Positions 41,888-51,081 of a stretch of DNA of 64,000 bases are shown piece by piece. How positions within the stretch are numbered: position 1 is the first letter of the stretch; every line of letters begins with the position of its first letter. The position numbers were made by a program, and so were the translations under genes. The DNA is from Pusillibacter faecalis (GTDB lineage: Bacteria; Bacillota; Clostridia; Oscillospirales; Oscillospiraceae): assembly GCF_018408705.1 (NCBI RefSeq), contig NZ_AP023420.1, forward strand, positions 2,604,001 through 2,668,000, given 5' to 3'. The notes below the pieces were generated by a model that was given only the letters and a program-made list of their open reading frames with translations, had not been told where the DNA came from and made no database searches.

Positions 41888-42598
41888 TCAGGAGCCTGGG
41901 TAGAGGAGGCGGAAGGTCTCCCTGCCCTTTGGGGTAATCAAGGTTTGAATGCCGCTCCACTGGGTCTTGTCGTTGAAGCACTCCTTGGTCTCAAACAGGC
42001 CGTTGTTCTTGTCCTCGTAGGGCATGAGCTTGCCTTTCTTATCCCGGTAGATGTACTTCCTATCCAGCAGGAAGCGGACGAACTTCTTAGGCGGGACACC
42101 CAGCTCCTTTGCAGTCTCCCGGAAGCTGGTGAGGGTGTTGCGCTCCACCAGCTCGTCGAAGTAGTCCGCCTTGGGCTTCATGATCTGGTTGTCCACGGTG
42201 AGGGCGGAGTTGAGAGCGCGGACCTGTTTCAGCTCCTGTTCGGCGTACCGCAGGGCACGGGACATGACCTTCTCCGGGCTGTTCCAGTCCCGCTCCAGGG
42301 CCAGAAAATACTGCCGGGCCAGCTTGCCCTTCTCATTGCGCTGAAGCATGCAGATTTCTTTCGCCATGTCGAGGGAGAGGATGGCGTCATCAACCATACG
42401 GGAGACCATGCGGCCGCCCTCCATTTGAACCCGATCATTTTTGTACGGGTTGAAATCTTCCCCATCTTTGAAGCCATATTCGCACATACGGGGGAACCAA
42501 ATCCTATACGGGGTTTCTACTTCGAGGAACTCGTGAAGTTCCCGGGCGGAGACTGCGGGCTGGTCGTTGTGATAGGTGATCTTGATCAGTTCATTCAT
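41888..42598 (-). CDS. Phage antirepressor, AntA domain plus KilAC-like domain
   Basis: 236 residues. N-terminal AntA/AntB pattern (QPAVSARELHEFLEVETPYRIWFPRMCEYGF, then MAKEICMLQRNEKGKLARQYF) and a C-terminal DNA-binding part (LTSFRETAKELGVPPKKFVRFLLDRKYIYRD). Such proteins inactivate prophage repressors or tune lysogeny. Start overlaps the preceding 81-aa gene as ATGA. A second module at 50-51 kb has a different antirepressor in the same place. Confidence 0.85.
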   Translation of the reverse strand: MNELIKITYHNDQPAVSARELHEFLEVETPYRIWFPRMCEYGFKDGEDFNPYKNDRVQMEGGRMVSRMVDDAILSLDMAKEICMLQRNEKGKLARQYFLALERDWNSPEKVMSRALRYAEQELKQVRALNSALTVDNQIMKPKADYFDELVERNTLTSFRETAKELGVPPKKFVRFLLDRKYIYRDKKGKLMPYEDKNNGLFETKECFNDKTQWSGIQTLITPKGRETFRLLYPGS

Positions 42599-42919
42599 TG
42601 TGATACCTCCATGATCTGGCTGCGCAGGTCCCCGATTGCTGAGAAAATGGCATCATAAGCCGGGATGTAGATGCTCTGCAATCGACCGGAAATGGAGGCG
42701 AGGATGCAAGCGGCATCGTTGCTTTTCGCATTCACAGCGGTATGGATATCGCTCTCCATGCCCTCCTGGGTCAACTGCATCAGCGCAAGAATCGAATGCA
42801 GCGAAACTTCGACCTCTGTCATGGTAATTGTGTTGTTCATACTGGCTCCTCCATAAATTTTTCTTGATTGGAGGTCCCTCTGGTGGTATCATAGATTTAC
42901 CGGCAGGGAGACCTCCGGG
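42587..42919 (-). repeat. Duplicated 333-bp block, copy 1
   Basis: Matches 51070-51402 without gaps and with about ten substitutions by eye. It covers the end of the antirepressor start region, the whole 81-aa gene and its promoter region, and stops right after the GGAGGTC inverted repeat. Confidence 0.9.
42595..42840 (-). CDS. 81-aa regulatory-module protein, copy 1
   Basis: 81 residues, helical, acidic: EVEVSLHSILALMQLTQE and ILASISGRLQSIYIPAYDAIF. No family recognised. ATG follows GGAGGAGCC. Copy 2 (51078-51323) differs at only a few residues (for example EGMESDI versus EAMESDV), so the protein is under selection. It is translationally coupled to an antirepressor in both places, suggesting that it works with it or adjusts its dosage. 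Confidence 0.75.
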   Translation of the reverse strand: MNNTITMTEVEVSLHSILALMQLTQEGMESDIHTAVNAKSNDAACILASISGRLQSIYIPAYDAIFSAIGDLRSQIMEVSQ

Positions 42920-42969
42920 CGGAGAAAACAGCTCGTAACTTTCCACGGTGCCGGGCTGTTTTCACTTTT
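42864..42969 (+). ncRNA. Candidate small/antisense RNA unit, copy 1
   Basis: Plus-strand promoter TTGATT (42864-42869), 17 bases, TATCAT (42887-42892), then about 70 nt ending in hairpin GAAAACAGC...GCTGTTTTC (42924-42963). It runs against the leader of the 81-aa gene and overlaps the stop codon of the RHH gene. The -10 overlaps a TATGAT on the other strand inside a GGAGGTC inverted repeat. Confidence 0.4.
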
Positions 42970-43135
42970 CTGCGGCTAAAAGTAGATGGATTCCTTGTCG
43001 TATGGCTTCACCACGAGAAATATTGTGTTTCTTGCAATATTCTCTGAGGGCCTTTTCGGTTTCCGTGTCTAACCTGATTGTCAGGTTTACGCCCTTCGGA
43101 TTATCTACTTTCGGCCTTCCTGTTCTAGGCGACAT
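42962..43135 (-). CDS. CopG-type ribbon-helix-helix protein (57 aa)
   Basis: SPRTGRPKVDNPKGVNLTIRLDTETEKALREYCKKHNISRGEAIRQGIHLLL is the RHH pattern with an N-terminal RGRPK-like arm (shown here in outline: PRTGRPK, NLTIRLD, ISRGEAIRQGI). ATG 43135 follows GGGGTGAT; an ATG at 43162 has no ribosome site. Likely repressor of its own module. Confidence 0.8.
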   Translation of the reverse strand: MSPRTGRPKVDNPKGVNLTIRLDTETEKALREYCKKHNISRGEAIRQGIHLLLAAEK

Positions 43136-43261
43136 TTTATCACCCCACTTTTCGCCTTGCATTTAATATAATTTATGAAAGGCAAAAAGTCAAGAAGAAA
43201 ATTTATAATAGAAGATCATGGACGCATTGAGGCTCTAATAGAAAAAATATTCCATTCAGTC

Positions 43262-43290
43262 TTGTTAAATTACGGCGGATAATGTATGCT
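43262..43290 (+). promoter_or_regulatory. Promoter of module membrane-protein gene
   Basis: TTGTTA (43262-43267), 17 bases, TATGCT (43285-43290), 20 bp before the start codon. The equivalent place in the second module has TTGCAA-17-TATGTT (51717-51745), and the flanks also share short identical stretches such as GTCAAGAAGAAAATT. Confidence 0.55.
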
Positions 43291-43310
43291 GTCTGGCGGA
43301 GGGATGAATC

Positions 43311-43919
43311 ATGCACATTTCTATCGGGAAAAAGGTTCTTGCGACGGTCGCTTTCTGGCTTCTGGTGACGTTCGGCGGCAGTCTGGTGATGCTCTTGAAC
43401 GCGCTGTCTCCATATTTTGCCCAATACCGGCCCGGGGACTTGGGGTATCTGGTCCTGCAAACGGTGTCAACTGCGGCGGGCGCGGGAATTGCGGTCTGGG
43501 CGGAAGAAAGCATTACGCAGGGGAAATGTAAACTTCTGTATTTTGTGAACTGCGTGATTGCGGCAACACTTTGCTCGTCTCTCACACTTCTGAACCTTCT
43601 TATCGGCGGAGCGGGTTTGCAGAGCCTGATCGCCGTGGGGATTGCCAGTGTACTTCTGATCGTTTTCGCCTATCAATACGGAAAGAGCATTGCCGGATCG
43701 CTTGAATACCATAAGCAGATCACCTCTAAATATGAAGTATTTCTGCCGGGGATGGAACTTATAGAACGATTCGCCAGACAAGAGAACCGCTCCGTCCCGG
43801 ACTATATTCGGTATCTCCGAATTGAGTCCAAAAGAGCGGAAGAAGGAATTAGCGAAGCGGAAGCGGCACAAAAGGTGGACGAAGAAGACCGCAAGCGGGC
43901 AGCGAGGGCCGGGTTATGA
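43311..43919 (+). CDS. Membrane protein of regulatory module 1 (202 aa)
   Basis: Four hydrophobic segments (about residues 8-30, 45-62, 75-95, 100-122) followed by a soluble C-terminal region with a helical, charged end (DYIRYLRIESKRAEEGISEAEAAQ). Divergent from the RHH gene. No family recognised. As a late-acquired gene expressed from its own promoter in a prophage it might alter the host surface or exclude other phages; this is inference only. ATG follows GGAGGG. Confidence 0.7.
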   Translation: MHISIGKKVLATVAFWLLVTFGGSLVMLLNALSPYFAQYRPGDLGYLVLQTVSTAAGAGIAVWAEESITQGKCKLLYFVNCVIAATLCSSLTLLNLLIGGAGLQSLIAVGIASVLLIVFAYQYGKSIAGSLEYHKQITSKYEVFLPGMELIERFARQENRSVPDYIRYLRIESKRAEEGISEAEAAQKVDEEDRKRAARAGL

Positions 43920-43956
43920 AGTTTGCTTTCTGAAAAATGTGAATCGGATTTACAAG

Positions 43957-43992
43957 AGCCGCCTTGCGAGGCGGCTTTTTTTCGTATATAAT
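43957..43992 (+). promoter_or_regulatory. Terminator with embedded promoter
   Basis: AGCCGCCT-TGCG-AGGCGGCT and seven T (43957-43982) end the membrane-protein transcript. TTGCGA (43964-43969), in and beside the loop, lies 17 bases before TATAAT (43987-43992), forming a promoter for the ejection genes downstream. Confidence 0.65.
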
Positions 43993-44002
43993 GAGGATAA
44001 AT

Positions 44003-44070
44003 GAATCATAAGCGAGAGCGCTTGGCGCCGAAGGACTGGAGAAATCCAGCCTTTCGGCGCTTTTATTTTT
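44003..44070 (+). promoter_or_regulatory. Two-hairpin leader element, copy 2
   Basis: 27 bases identical to 31119-31145, again AAGCG-AGAG-CGCTT, then GGCGCCGAAGG pairing with CCTTTCGGCGC and TTTTATTTTT. It begins about 10 nt after the -10 box, so it would be at the very start of the transcript for the two ejection genes. Confidence 0.65.
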
Positions 44071-44088
44071 GCAAAGGAGTGATCAGAC

Positions 44089-45375
44089 ATGGCAAGCACC
44101 TGGACAAAAGAGGAGATGGAGCAGGGCTTCACGGAGTCCTCCAAGCCCCATAAGGTATACCCAAACACACCGGACATGTCCAAGCGGCCGGACCTCGCCG
44201 GCCAGACGGTGGAACAGACCACGACCAGCGGAAAGTACAAGGTTACATACGATGAATCGGGCTATGCGGTCAAGGGGACCAACACCTCCCACGAGCTGTT
44301 TAACGACTCCGGAAGCAGCGGAGGAGGCGGGGGTGGTTCTTCGGGTGGAAGCCACAGCCGCGGCGGCAGCGTTTCGGACTTGTCTGAATATCTTAACGCG
44401 ATGTACGCCGCGAACACACAGGCCCAGCTTGCAGCGCTGCAGTCCGCCTATGAACAAAACCTCGCGGGCCTGCAGGCCAATGCGGAGAAGATTCCTGTCA
44501 CCTATCAGGCCGCCAGAAACGAAGCAGCCAGTCAAAATGAAATCGCGCGGCAGGCGTTTAACGAGTATGCCAACGCCCGGGGGCTGAATACCGGCACCTC
44601 TGGGCAGGCAGCGCTCGCAAACTCCGCGACGCTGCAAGGCAATCTCTCCGACATTTCCACACAGGAGTCCAATGCGCTGGCGGAGAACGCCTTACAGCAG
44701 CAGCTTCTTGCCGTGGAGTACCGGAATGCGGCGGCCCAGGCTCAGGCCCAGGGTAACGCGCAGTTAGCCCAGGCGCTGTACAGCGAGTATGTCCGGCAGG
44801 ACGACGCCTCCATGCAGCTTGCCCAGCTCGCCCAGGAACAGGCAAATTGGGAGGCGCAATTCAACACCGCAAACAATCAGTGGAATCAGCAGTTTCAGGC
44901 CTCGCAGCAGCAGTATCAGGATAGCCTTGCCGCGCAAAACCGGGAGTACGCGTATAACCTGGCGATGACCATGCTAGGCGCCGGAATTATGCCTGATAAC
45001 GCTACACTCACCCAGGCTGGGATTTCCTCCTCGGACGCCCTCTCCATGCGGATGGCCGCGCTGCAGGGAGGTTCTTCCGGCAGTAGGTCTTCCTCTTCTG
45101 GTAGAACATCGCCCAGCAGAAGCCAGACGAAGAACAACACCGTGACTGTTGACTACGCAAACCTTCCGGATTATGATACGATTTTGAAAAATTCCAGTGC
45201 CGGACTTTATGGATCGCAGTATGGACACACGCTTCAAATGGTACAGAATATGATTCGAAACGGTAACAGCGATGCTGAGATTAAAAATTATCTCACACAG
45301 CAACTTGATGGCGGAAAAATCAATGAGGATGGACTTGCTACTATTTTGCAGGCGCTTGGAAACGAAAGGGAATAA
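44089..45375 (+). CDS. Putative ejection/internal virion protein, Gln/Ala-rich (428 aa)
   Basis: Starts with WTKEEMEQGF, a motif shared with the product at 40478. A Gly/Ser linker (SSGGGGGGSSGGSHS) leads to a long Ala/Gln-rich helical region (about 100-300: AQLAALQSAYEQNLAGLQ, QWNQQFQASQQQYQDSLAAQ) and a C-terminal helical domain. Composition and place upstream of the giant protein fit internal head proteins that short-tailed phages inject with their DNA. ATG after AAAGGAG. Two bases separate it from the next gene. Confidence 0.65.
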   Translation: MASTWTKEEMEQGFTESSKPHKVYPNTPDMSKRPDLAGQTVEQTTTSGKYKVTYDESGYAVKGTNTSHELFNDSGSSGGGGGGSSGGSHSRGGSVSDLSEYLNAMYAANTQAQLAALQSAYEQNLAGLQANAEKIPVTYQAARNEAASQNEIARQAFNEYANARGLNTGTSGQAALANSATLQGNLSDISTQESNALAENALQQQLLAVEYRNAAAQAQAQGNAQLAQALYSEYVRQDDASMQLAQLAQEQANWEAQFNTANNQWNQQFQASQQQYQDSLAAQNREYAYNLAMTMLGAGIMPDNATLTQAGISSSDALSMRMAALQGGSSGSRSSSSGRTSPSRSQTKNNTVTVDYANLPDYDTILKNSSAGLYGSQYGHTLQMVQNMIRNGNSDAEIKNYLTQQLDGGKINEDGLATILQALGNERE

Positions 45376-45377
45376 CC

Positions 45378-48300
45378 ATGTCAAAAGAATTTGATGATCT
45401 GAGAAGACGGGTATACGGTTCCGCAAACCCAACCGAAGAACAGGTCCAGGCGGTTCGGAAACGCGCACAGGCCCCCGTTCGAAAGCCGACAGGACGCAAT
45501 CCAGAAATCAAAAAGGATGCACTTGTCAATGCGATAACTTCTAGTATGAAAAAGAATACTGCTCAGGCAGAAGATTCTTTGCCAGGTCGCGCCTTAAGCA
45601 TGAGGAACCAGCTCAAGCAGGAGGCGCAGCGTGGCGTTGACGAGATTTTATCGTCGCGGACCGGCGCTGTCATTCGAGGCGCCGCAAAGAGTACGGCGTC
45701 CGGATTTGCCAATACTGCGGGGACCGCGCTGGACGCCCTGCGGCAGGCGGACATCAACGCCTCTCAGGAAAACCAGAGGGCTCGTCAGGAGCTGGAAAAT
45801 GCCAGACGCTACCGGGAGATGGTTTCGGCCGGAAGGTTCGCGGACGGCAGGACGATGGAGGACGGGGACCGTGAACGCCTCCTCCGTCTTGCGGAATTGG
45901 CGGAACAGCGCGCTGGCGTCTACACGGAGAGCGCAGCTGCGCAGCATGAGCCGCTATCTCAGGCCGTTCAGCGCATCCAAGGCGGTGCGGACCGGTTGAG
46001 CGCATCTTCTCAGGAGGACATTGCCACCGCCAAAGAAGGTCTTGGCCGGGCGGGACAGTTTGCGGTAGATGTGGGCGTGGCTGGGACACAACTTCTAGGG
46101 GATATTTTGGCCGGCTCCGTGACAGGCGGCGGCGCTCTTTTGCCGATGGCGGTCCGAAGCTTTGGTTCCTCCGCGCAGACGGCCAGACAGTCCGGTGCGG
46201 ACCTGGGGCAGCAGCTTCTATACGGCACGGGCAGCGCCGCGCTGTCCGTTGCCACAGAGAAAATCTCAAACGTAGCCGCGCCGTTTAAGGCCGCATTCGG
46301 CGCAGGCGTTTTGGATGACGCACTCTCCCGGCTTCCCGCAAAGCTGTCACAGTCCGCGGCAGGTCGAACCGTGCTCTCTGCTATCGGTGAGGGCGGGGAG
46401 GAAGTGGTGGAAGACCTGGTGCAGCCGCTTCTTCAACGAATCACCTATGACAGCGGAGCTCTCTCCCAGTACCAAAACCCGGAATTTCTTTCAGACACGT
46501 TATATGATGGGCTGATAGGTGCGGCGCTGGGTGGCGTCGGCGGCGCCGCAGACGTGGCCGTGAACAGAATAGGCCCAACGGCGGCACAGGAGGGCGCAGG
46601 AGCGTTTGGCAGGGACAGCGGGGGCGCGGGTGCCCCTGGGGTGCAAGATGGCGCACATGGCATCCTGGGGCAAAACAAGACCGCCCCCGAAGTGGGGACG
46701 GCGGTGAAAGCGGACCGCGATACATACACCGTAGTCCAAAAATTGAAGGAGAGTATACCGGCGCTGAAAGAAGTGGAGCCGGTGGCAAGGACAGGCATAC
46801 AGGCAATAGAGCGTGTGAGCGGCAGTACAATGGCCGAAAAAGCACGGAACTTGTTTGAGACTGTCAAGGGTATTGTAACAAGACCAGACTTTGGAGATGT
46901 GGAAATCAATGGACGCTCTTTGAAAGATGACCTGAGTCACGGAGTGGGCCCTGCAAAAGCTGCTACAATTGCTACTGTTCCGGAGGTAATACGGCGCGGG
47001 CAACAAATCTATTTCGCGGAAAACTGGAAAAATAGAGGCTATGACGGGTATGTGTTTGCCGCTCCGGTGATTATGGACGGGCAGACCGCTTATGTGGCAG
47101 CAGTGGTGAAACGTACCAGTAAGAACCGATTCTATCTGCATGAAGTAGTTGATTCCACTGGAAACATCATAAAAATAGACGCGGGAGAAAGTGCCACTCC
47201 AACCAGCCTTGCCGCCAATGGCGACGCTGGGACACAATCTCCGGCGTCTGGGGACCTGACGCCTGCGGAGGCCAGCTTGGTAGGTCCATCACCTACGGCT
47301 TCCACCGAGACGTCAAGCCCGATTGAGGGTACGCGTACCCCCAATCCTGATTCTATCATAGCACCGGGGGCGGAAAATGTCAATCCGCCGGATGGATTAG
47401 GGGCGGCGGATGCCGGAACTCTTGGTGACTTCACGACCATGCAGAACGAGAGCGACGTTTTCCATCCAATCAACCAGCAAACCCAGGAACGGGAAATAGA
47501 GATGGGGAGAGCGCCGGAGGAAGTTCCTGTTATCAACCCGCGAACCGGTCAGAATATCACAAAGACTGTCTCCACGATTTTGAATAGTCCCTTGACCTCC
47601 AATGAGATGGCTAGAACGATTGAAGCATCCGTATCGGAAGGACAGTTTGACTATGCACCCGTTACAGATCGAGCTGCCAATCTTCGCGCGCAGCAGGACA
47701 TTTCAAAGCAGGGACTGGATGATGTTGCTCAATACTTCATTGCTAAGGTGGATTTTGGTCAGAAAATCACTAAGCAGGATATGGCCTCCGGAATCGCCGC
47801 GTATAATCAGGCTGTCGCGGATGGTAATCATATGCTGGCGCTTAATTTGGCAACTGCCATTTCCGAAAGCGCGCATAACAGCGCGCAAGTGGTTCAGGCA
47901 ATGAACTTAATGAACCGCCTGACACCGGAAGGAAAGCTTCTGGCTCTGCGGAAATTCCTGACCAGAATGAATCGCAAGAGACAGGGAACTCAGCAGCCCA
48001 GGAATGTTAATACGCACTCACAGGAGGATGTGGATGCCGCGCGGCTTGACTATGTGGAAAACAGCACAGGCTTTTCAATCAATGATGAACTTGCCGCCAA
48101 CTACCTGATGGCGGAGACTGACGCGGAGCGGGCGGCTGCCTGGGATGTGCTCTTGACGAATGTCGCTCAGCAGGTGCCGTCTACCTTCCGGGAAAAGGTC
48201 AATTTCTGGCGTTATACCATGATGCTGCTGAATCCGACAACACACGCAAGAAACCTTGCGGGCAACGCTATCCAGTGGGGAGCCAGAAAGATCAAAAATG

Positions 48301-50348
48301 GCGTGGGCGCTGCCATTGAGAGAGCTGTAATCCGGGACCAGAGTCAGAGGACAAAATCCTTTACCACCAGCAAAGACCTGCGGTCATTTGCCAAAGAGCA
48401 ATATAAAATTGACCAGGAAGCAGCTATGGGAAGCGGGAAATACTCTGACACGTCTGCTGCCGGCATTAACCGGGAGATTCAGGAGCGGCGCAAAGTCTTT
48501 TCTGCCGGGACGAATAGCATCCTAGCAAAAGGCGTTCAAGCTGTTGGAGACTTCAATGCCTGGCTGATGGATGCGGGAGATGTTCTTTTTAATCGGCCGG
48601 CCTATATAGATTCCTTCGCCCAAGCACTTAAGGCCAAAGGAATCACGGCGGAACAGGCGAGAAACGGGGGACCGGAAGTGGATGCCGCGAGAGCCTATGC
48701 CATCCAAGAGGCGCAAAAGGCTACTTACCGGAATACAACCGCGCTTTCCGAGGCAGTTTCCAGAATGGGACGCTATGAAGGGGACAATCCTGTTTTGAAG
48801 GCCGCGTCCTTTTTAGCGGATGCTGAATTGCCGTTCAGAAGAACGCCCGCAAACGTGTTGACTACTGGTCTTGACTACAGTCCTGTTGGTCTGGCCAGAG
48901 GCATAAAGAACGCTTTGTGGGATGTCCGCAAGGGGAATATGGATGCCGCCGCCGCTATTGACCGGATTTCTGAGGGATTGACCGGGAGCGCAATTATGGC
49001 GCTGGGTGCTTATCTGGCTGCGGAGGGATTTCTTCATGTGCGCGCGGGAGGAGATGACGACGAAAAAGAATTCAACCAAGATCGGGGAATGCAGGATTAC
49101 TCTTTACAGATCGGGGATATGTCGTATTCTCTGGATTGGGCGCTTCCCGCCGCAATGCCGCTGTTTGCGGGCGCGGCTGTCATGGAATCCGTGCAGGAGG
49201 CCGACGGGACATTTTCAGCGTTAGCGGACGCGATGACCGGTATTTCAGAGGTTGTGCTTGAATCATCCATGATGTCCTCTCTGGACGACCTGATTGCCAA
49301 CTGGAGCTATGCGGACAACAAGGCGACATATCTCATCGACGATGTGGTGACAAGCTACTTGGGGCAATATGTTCCGACCATCGGCGGAAAAATTGCCTCC
49401 ACTATGGATGAAACTGTCCGAAGGAGCTATACGGAACCTGGCACGGGGCAAGTTTCATCTGATGCGCAATACTTTTTGCAAAGCATCATGAAAAAAGTGC
49501 CTGGAGTCAGGAATCAGCTTCAACCTTCCGTTGACTTGTGGGGGAATGAGAAATCGAACGGCAGCTTTGAAGAGCGGCTTTTCCAGAGCTTTGTTTCCCC
49601 GGGTATTCTGCGAACGACTGACACCGGTCCGATTGACCGTGAAATCCGTCATTTGGCAGAGGCTACGGGAGATTCTTCTGTATACCCAAAAGAGGCTGAG
49701 AAATCATTTGCTGTAAACGGAGAACGAAAAGATCTCACGGCAGAGGAATATACGCAATATGCTAAAGTTCTTGGGCAGACCAGGTATAAAACCATTCAAT
49801 CCTTGATGGAAGACCCGGCCTATAACCGGCTTAGCTACGATGATAAAGCAAAAGCCATCAGCTACGCATATCAATACGCGACGGCTATTGGCAAGCAAGC
49901 TGTCAGTGCGTACAAACCGGCAGACAGCAGCTTTGCGAAAGGCGCTATAAACAGCTCGCTTCCCATCGAAAGCTATATTCTGTATCAAATTAACTCCGAC
50001 AGGAATCACAATGGCAGTACGGACAGCGTTGAATCTGCGACCACGCTGCAAGAACTTACTGGCATCACAAACCGGCAGAGAGGCGCCGCTTGGGCGCAGA
50101 AGAACAGCCAGACCAGTGAAGCGAAAAATCCCTTTACCGGCGCATTGCCGAGCGCCGGGGTCTCCGTCAACACCTCGATTGCCATACTAGAGAAGTATCG
50201 CGCCCTATACAACGACGACAGCATGAAAACCAGAGAGAAGGCACAGGCATTCAAGGACTATGTCTATGGCCTGGGCCTCTCCGGTGGCCAGCTGGCCGCT
50301 GTCAAAGAGACCTATACTTGGTGGGGCAGCTACCCCGTTGAGTGGTGA
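45378..50348 (+). CDS. Giant polyvalent ejection protein (1656 aa)
   Basis: The largest gene in the window. Parts: charged coil (1-190); two hydrophobic stretches (about 220-310: VDVGVAGTQLLGDILAGSV, LLPMAVRSF); a compact alpha/beta domain at about 500-600 (VEINGRSLKDDLSHGVG, then YFAENWKNRGYDGYVFAAPV and NRFYLHEVVD) that resembles the large-polyvalent-protein / BECR-nuclease-like modules of phage injected proteins; a Pro/Ser-rich linker (about 610-690); helical regions; a domain with YTMMLLNPTTHARNLAGNAI (about 950); and membrane-like helices near 1200-1290. Such proteins are thought to be packaged and delivered into the host. Nuclease activity is not proven. Confidence 0.75.
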   Translation: MSKEFDDLRRRVYGSANPTEEQVQAVRKRAQAPVRKPTGRNPEIKKDALVNAITSSMKKNTAQAEDSLPGRALSMRNQLKQEAQRGVDEILSSRTGAVIRGAAKSTASGFANTAGTALDALRQADINASQENQRARQELENARRYREMVSAGRFADGRTMEDGDRERLLRLAELAEQRAGVYTESAAAQHEPLSQAVQRIQGGADRLSASSQEDIATAKEGLGRAGQFAVDVGVAGTQLLGDILAGSVTGGGALLPMAVRSFGSSAQTARQSGADLGQQLLYGTGSAALSVATEKISNVAAPFKAAFGAGVLDDALSRLPAKLSQSAAGRTVLSAIGEGGEEVVEDLVQPLLQRITYDSGALSQYQNPEFLSDTLYDGLIGAALGGVGGAADVAVNRIGPTAAQEGAGAFGRDSGGAGAPGVQDGAHGILGQNKTAPEVGTAVKADRDTYTVVQKLKESIPALKEVEPVARTGIQAIERVSGSTMAEKARNLFETVKGIVTRPDFGDVEINGRSLKDDLSHGVGPAKAATIATVPEVIRRGQQIYFAENWKNRGYDGYVFAAPVIMDGQTAYVAAVVKRTSKNRFYLHEVVDSTGNIIKIDAGESATPTSLAANGDAGTQSPASGDLTPAEASLVGPSPTASTETSSPIEGTRTPNPDSIIAPGAENVNPPDGLGAADAGTLGDFTTMQNESDVFHPINQQTQEREIEMGRAPEEVPVINPRTGQNITKTVSTILNSPLTSNEMARTIEASVSEGQFDYAPVTDRAANLRAQQDISKQGLDDVAQYFIAKVDFGQKITKQDMASGIAAYNQAVADGNHMLALNLATAISESAHNSAQVVQAMNLMNRLTPEGKLLALRKFLTRMNRKRQGTQQPRNVNTHSQEDVDAARLDYVENSTGFSINDELAANYLMAETDAERAAAWDVLLTNVAQQVPSTFREKVNFWRYTMMLLNPTTHARNLAGNAIQWGARKIKNGVGAAIERAVIRDQSQRTKSFTTSKDLRSFAKEQYKIDQEAAMGSGKYSDTSAAGINREIQERRKVFSAGTNSILAKGVQAVGDFNAWLMDAGDVLFNRPAYIDSFAQALKAKGITAEQARNGGPEVDAARAYAIQEAQKATYRNTTALSEAVSRMGRYEGDNPVLKAASFLADAELPFRRTPANVLTTGLDYSPVGLARGIKNALWDVRKGNMDAAAAIDRISEGLTGSAIMALGAYLAAEGFLHVRAGGDDDEKEFNQDRGMQDYSLQIGDMSYSLDWALPAAMPLFAGAAVMESVQEADGTFSALADAMTGISEVVLESSMMSSLDDLIANWSYADNKATYLIDDVVTSYLGQYVPTIGGKIASTMDETVRRSYTEPGTGQVSSDAQYFLQSIMKKVPGVRNQLQPSVDLWGNEKSNGSFEERLFQSFVSPGILRTTDTGPIDREIRHLAEATGDSSVYPKEAEKSFAVNGERKDLTAEEYTQYAKVLGQTRYKTIQSLMEDPAYNRLSYDDKAKAISYAYQYATAIGKQAVSAYKPADSSFAKGAINSSLPIESYILYQINSDRNHNGSTDSVESATTLQELTGITNRQRGAAWAQKNSQTSEAKNPFTGALPSAGVSVNTSIAILEKYRALYNDDSMKTREKAQAFKDYVYGLGLSGGQLAAVKETYTWWGSYPVEW

Positions 50349-50379
50349 GAAAAGCCCCGCCGTCTGGCGGGGCCTTTTC
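50349..50379. terminator. Bidirectional terminator between ejection gene and antirepressor 2
   Basis: GAAAAGCCCCGCC and GGCGGGGC(C)TTTTC around GTCT. Lies in the 31-bp gap between convergent stop codons. Confidence 0.8.
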
Positions 50380-51081
50380 TCACTGTTTAGAGATGATTGT
50401 TTCCAGAACGGGCAAGACGCTAGCGTAGTAGCGGAAGGAGGAGACTTCCTTTCCAGGGCAGTTCTTGGCGACATCATTGAACCATGCCCCGTACTGCTTT
50501 GTTTTCAGGTGGTTGCGGTTGGCGAGCATCCCAACCTTGTTTGCGGAGATTCCCAGTTTTTCGCCGATCTCCTGTGCTGAGTAGGTCTTTTCCCCGGTAT
50601 AGGGCAGGGGGAGCAGGTATTCCCCGGTCAGCTCCTTTGTGGCGTGGGCCTGGAGAACTTGTCTGTAAGTACCGTCGTACTCCTTCGCCAGACGCTCCAG
50701 AAGCTGGGCCTTGCGGATGCGGATGCTCTCCAGCTGGTAGTCGGTCATGGGCTTGGCTGTGTACTGTCCCGTCTTGCGGATAGTTGGGAGGACCTCGTCA
50801 AAAATCCAGCTTTCGAATTTCTCTGCGCCAGGGAGCTGGGAGGAAGTAGCAAGGCGGTAGATATCACCCTCAGGGATGAAGTTTGTGAGCTGGTTTCTTC
50901 CCAAGTCATCGGTGAGGTGGCGTTTCACCACCCCACGGCAATGTTGCTTGATGGCGTTGGTAGTGTCCTTGTAGCCAAGAGCTTGGGCCACGTCTTTTGC
51001 ACAGAACAGAGTCTTGCCCTTCTCTGTGATAGTGCGAATCTGCCCGAATTCGGGATTGTTGAAAACTTTCAGTTCATTCAT
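50380..51081 (-). CDS. Phage antirepressor, Bro-N plus KilAC domains
   Basis: 233 residues. Bro-N pattern (FGQIRTITEKGKTLFCAKDVAQALGY, AIKQHCRGVVKRHL, GDIYRLATSSQLPGAEKFESWIFDEVLPTIRKTGQY in sequence) followed by a KilAC-like winged helix (YSAQEIGEKLGISANKVGMLANRNHL). ATG 51081 overlaps the 81-aa stop as ATGA; the frame upstream of it is the out-of-frame shadow of that gene. Same position as the AntA protein in module 1 but unrelated in its N-terminal domain. Confidence 0.9.
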   Translation of the reverse strand: MNELKVFNNPEFGQIRTITEKGKTLFCAKDVAQALGYKDTTNAIKQHCRGVVKRHLTDDLGRNQLTNFIPEGDIYRLATSSQLPGAEKFESWIFDEVLPTIRKTGQYTAKPMTDYQLESIRIRKAQLLERLAKEYDGTYRQVLQAHATKELTGEYLLPLPYTGEKTYSAQEIGEKLGISANKVGMLANRNHLKTKQYGAWFNDVAKNCPGKEVSSFRYYASVLPVLETIISKQ

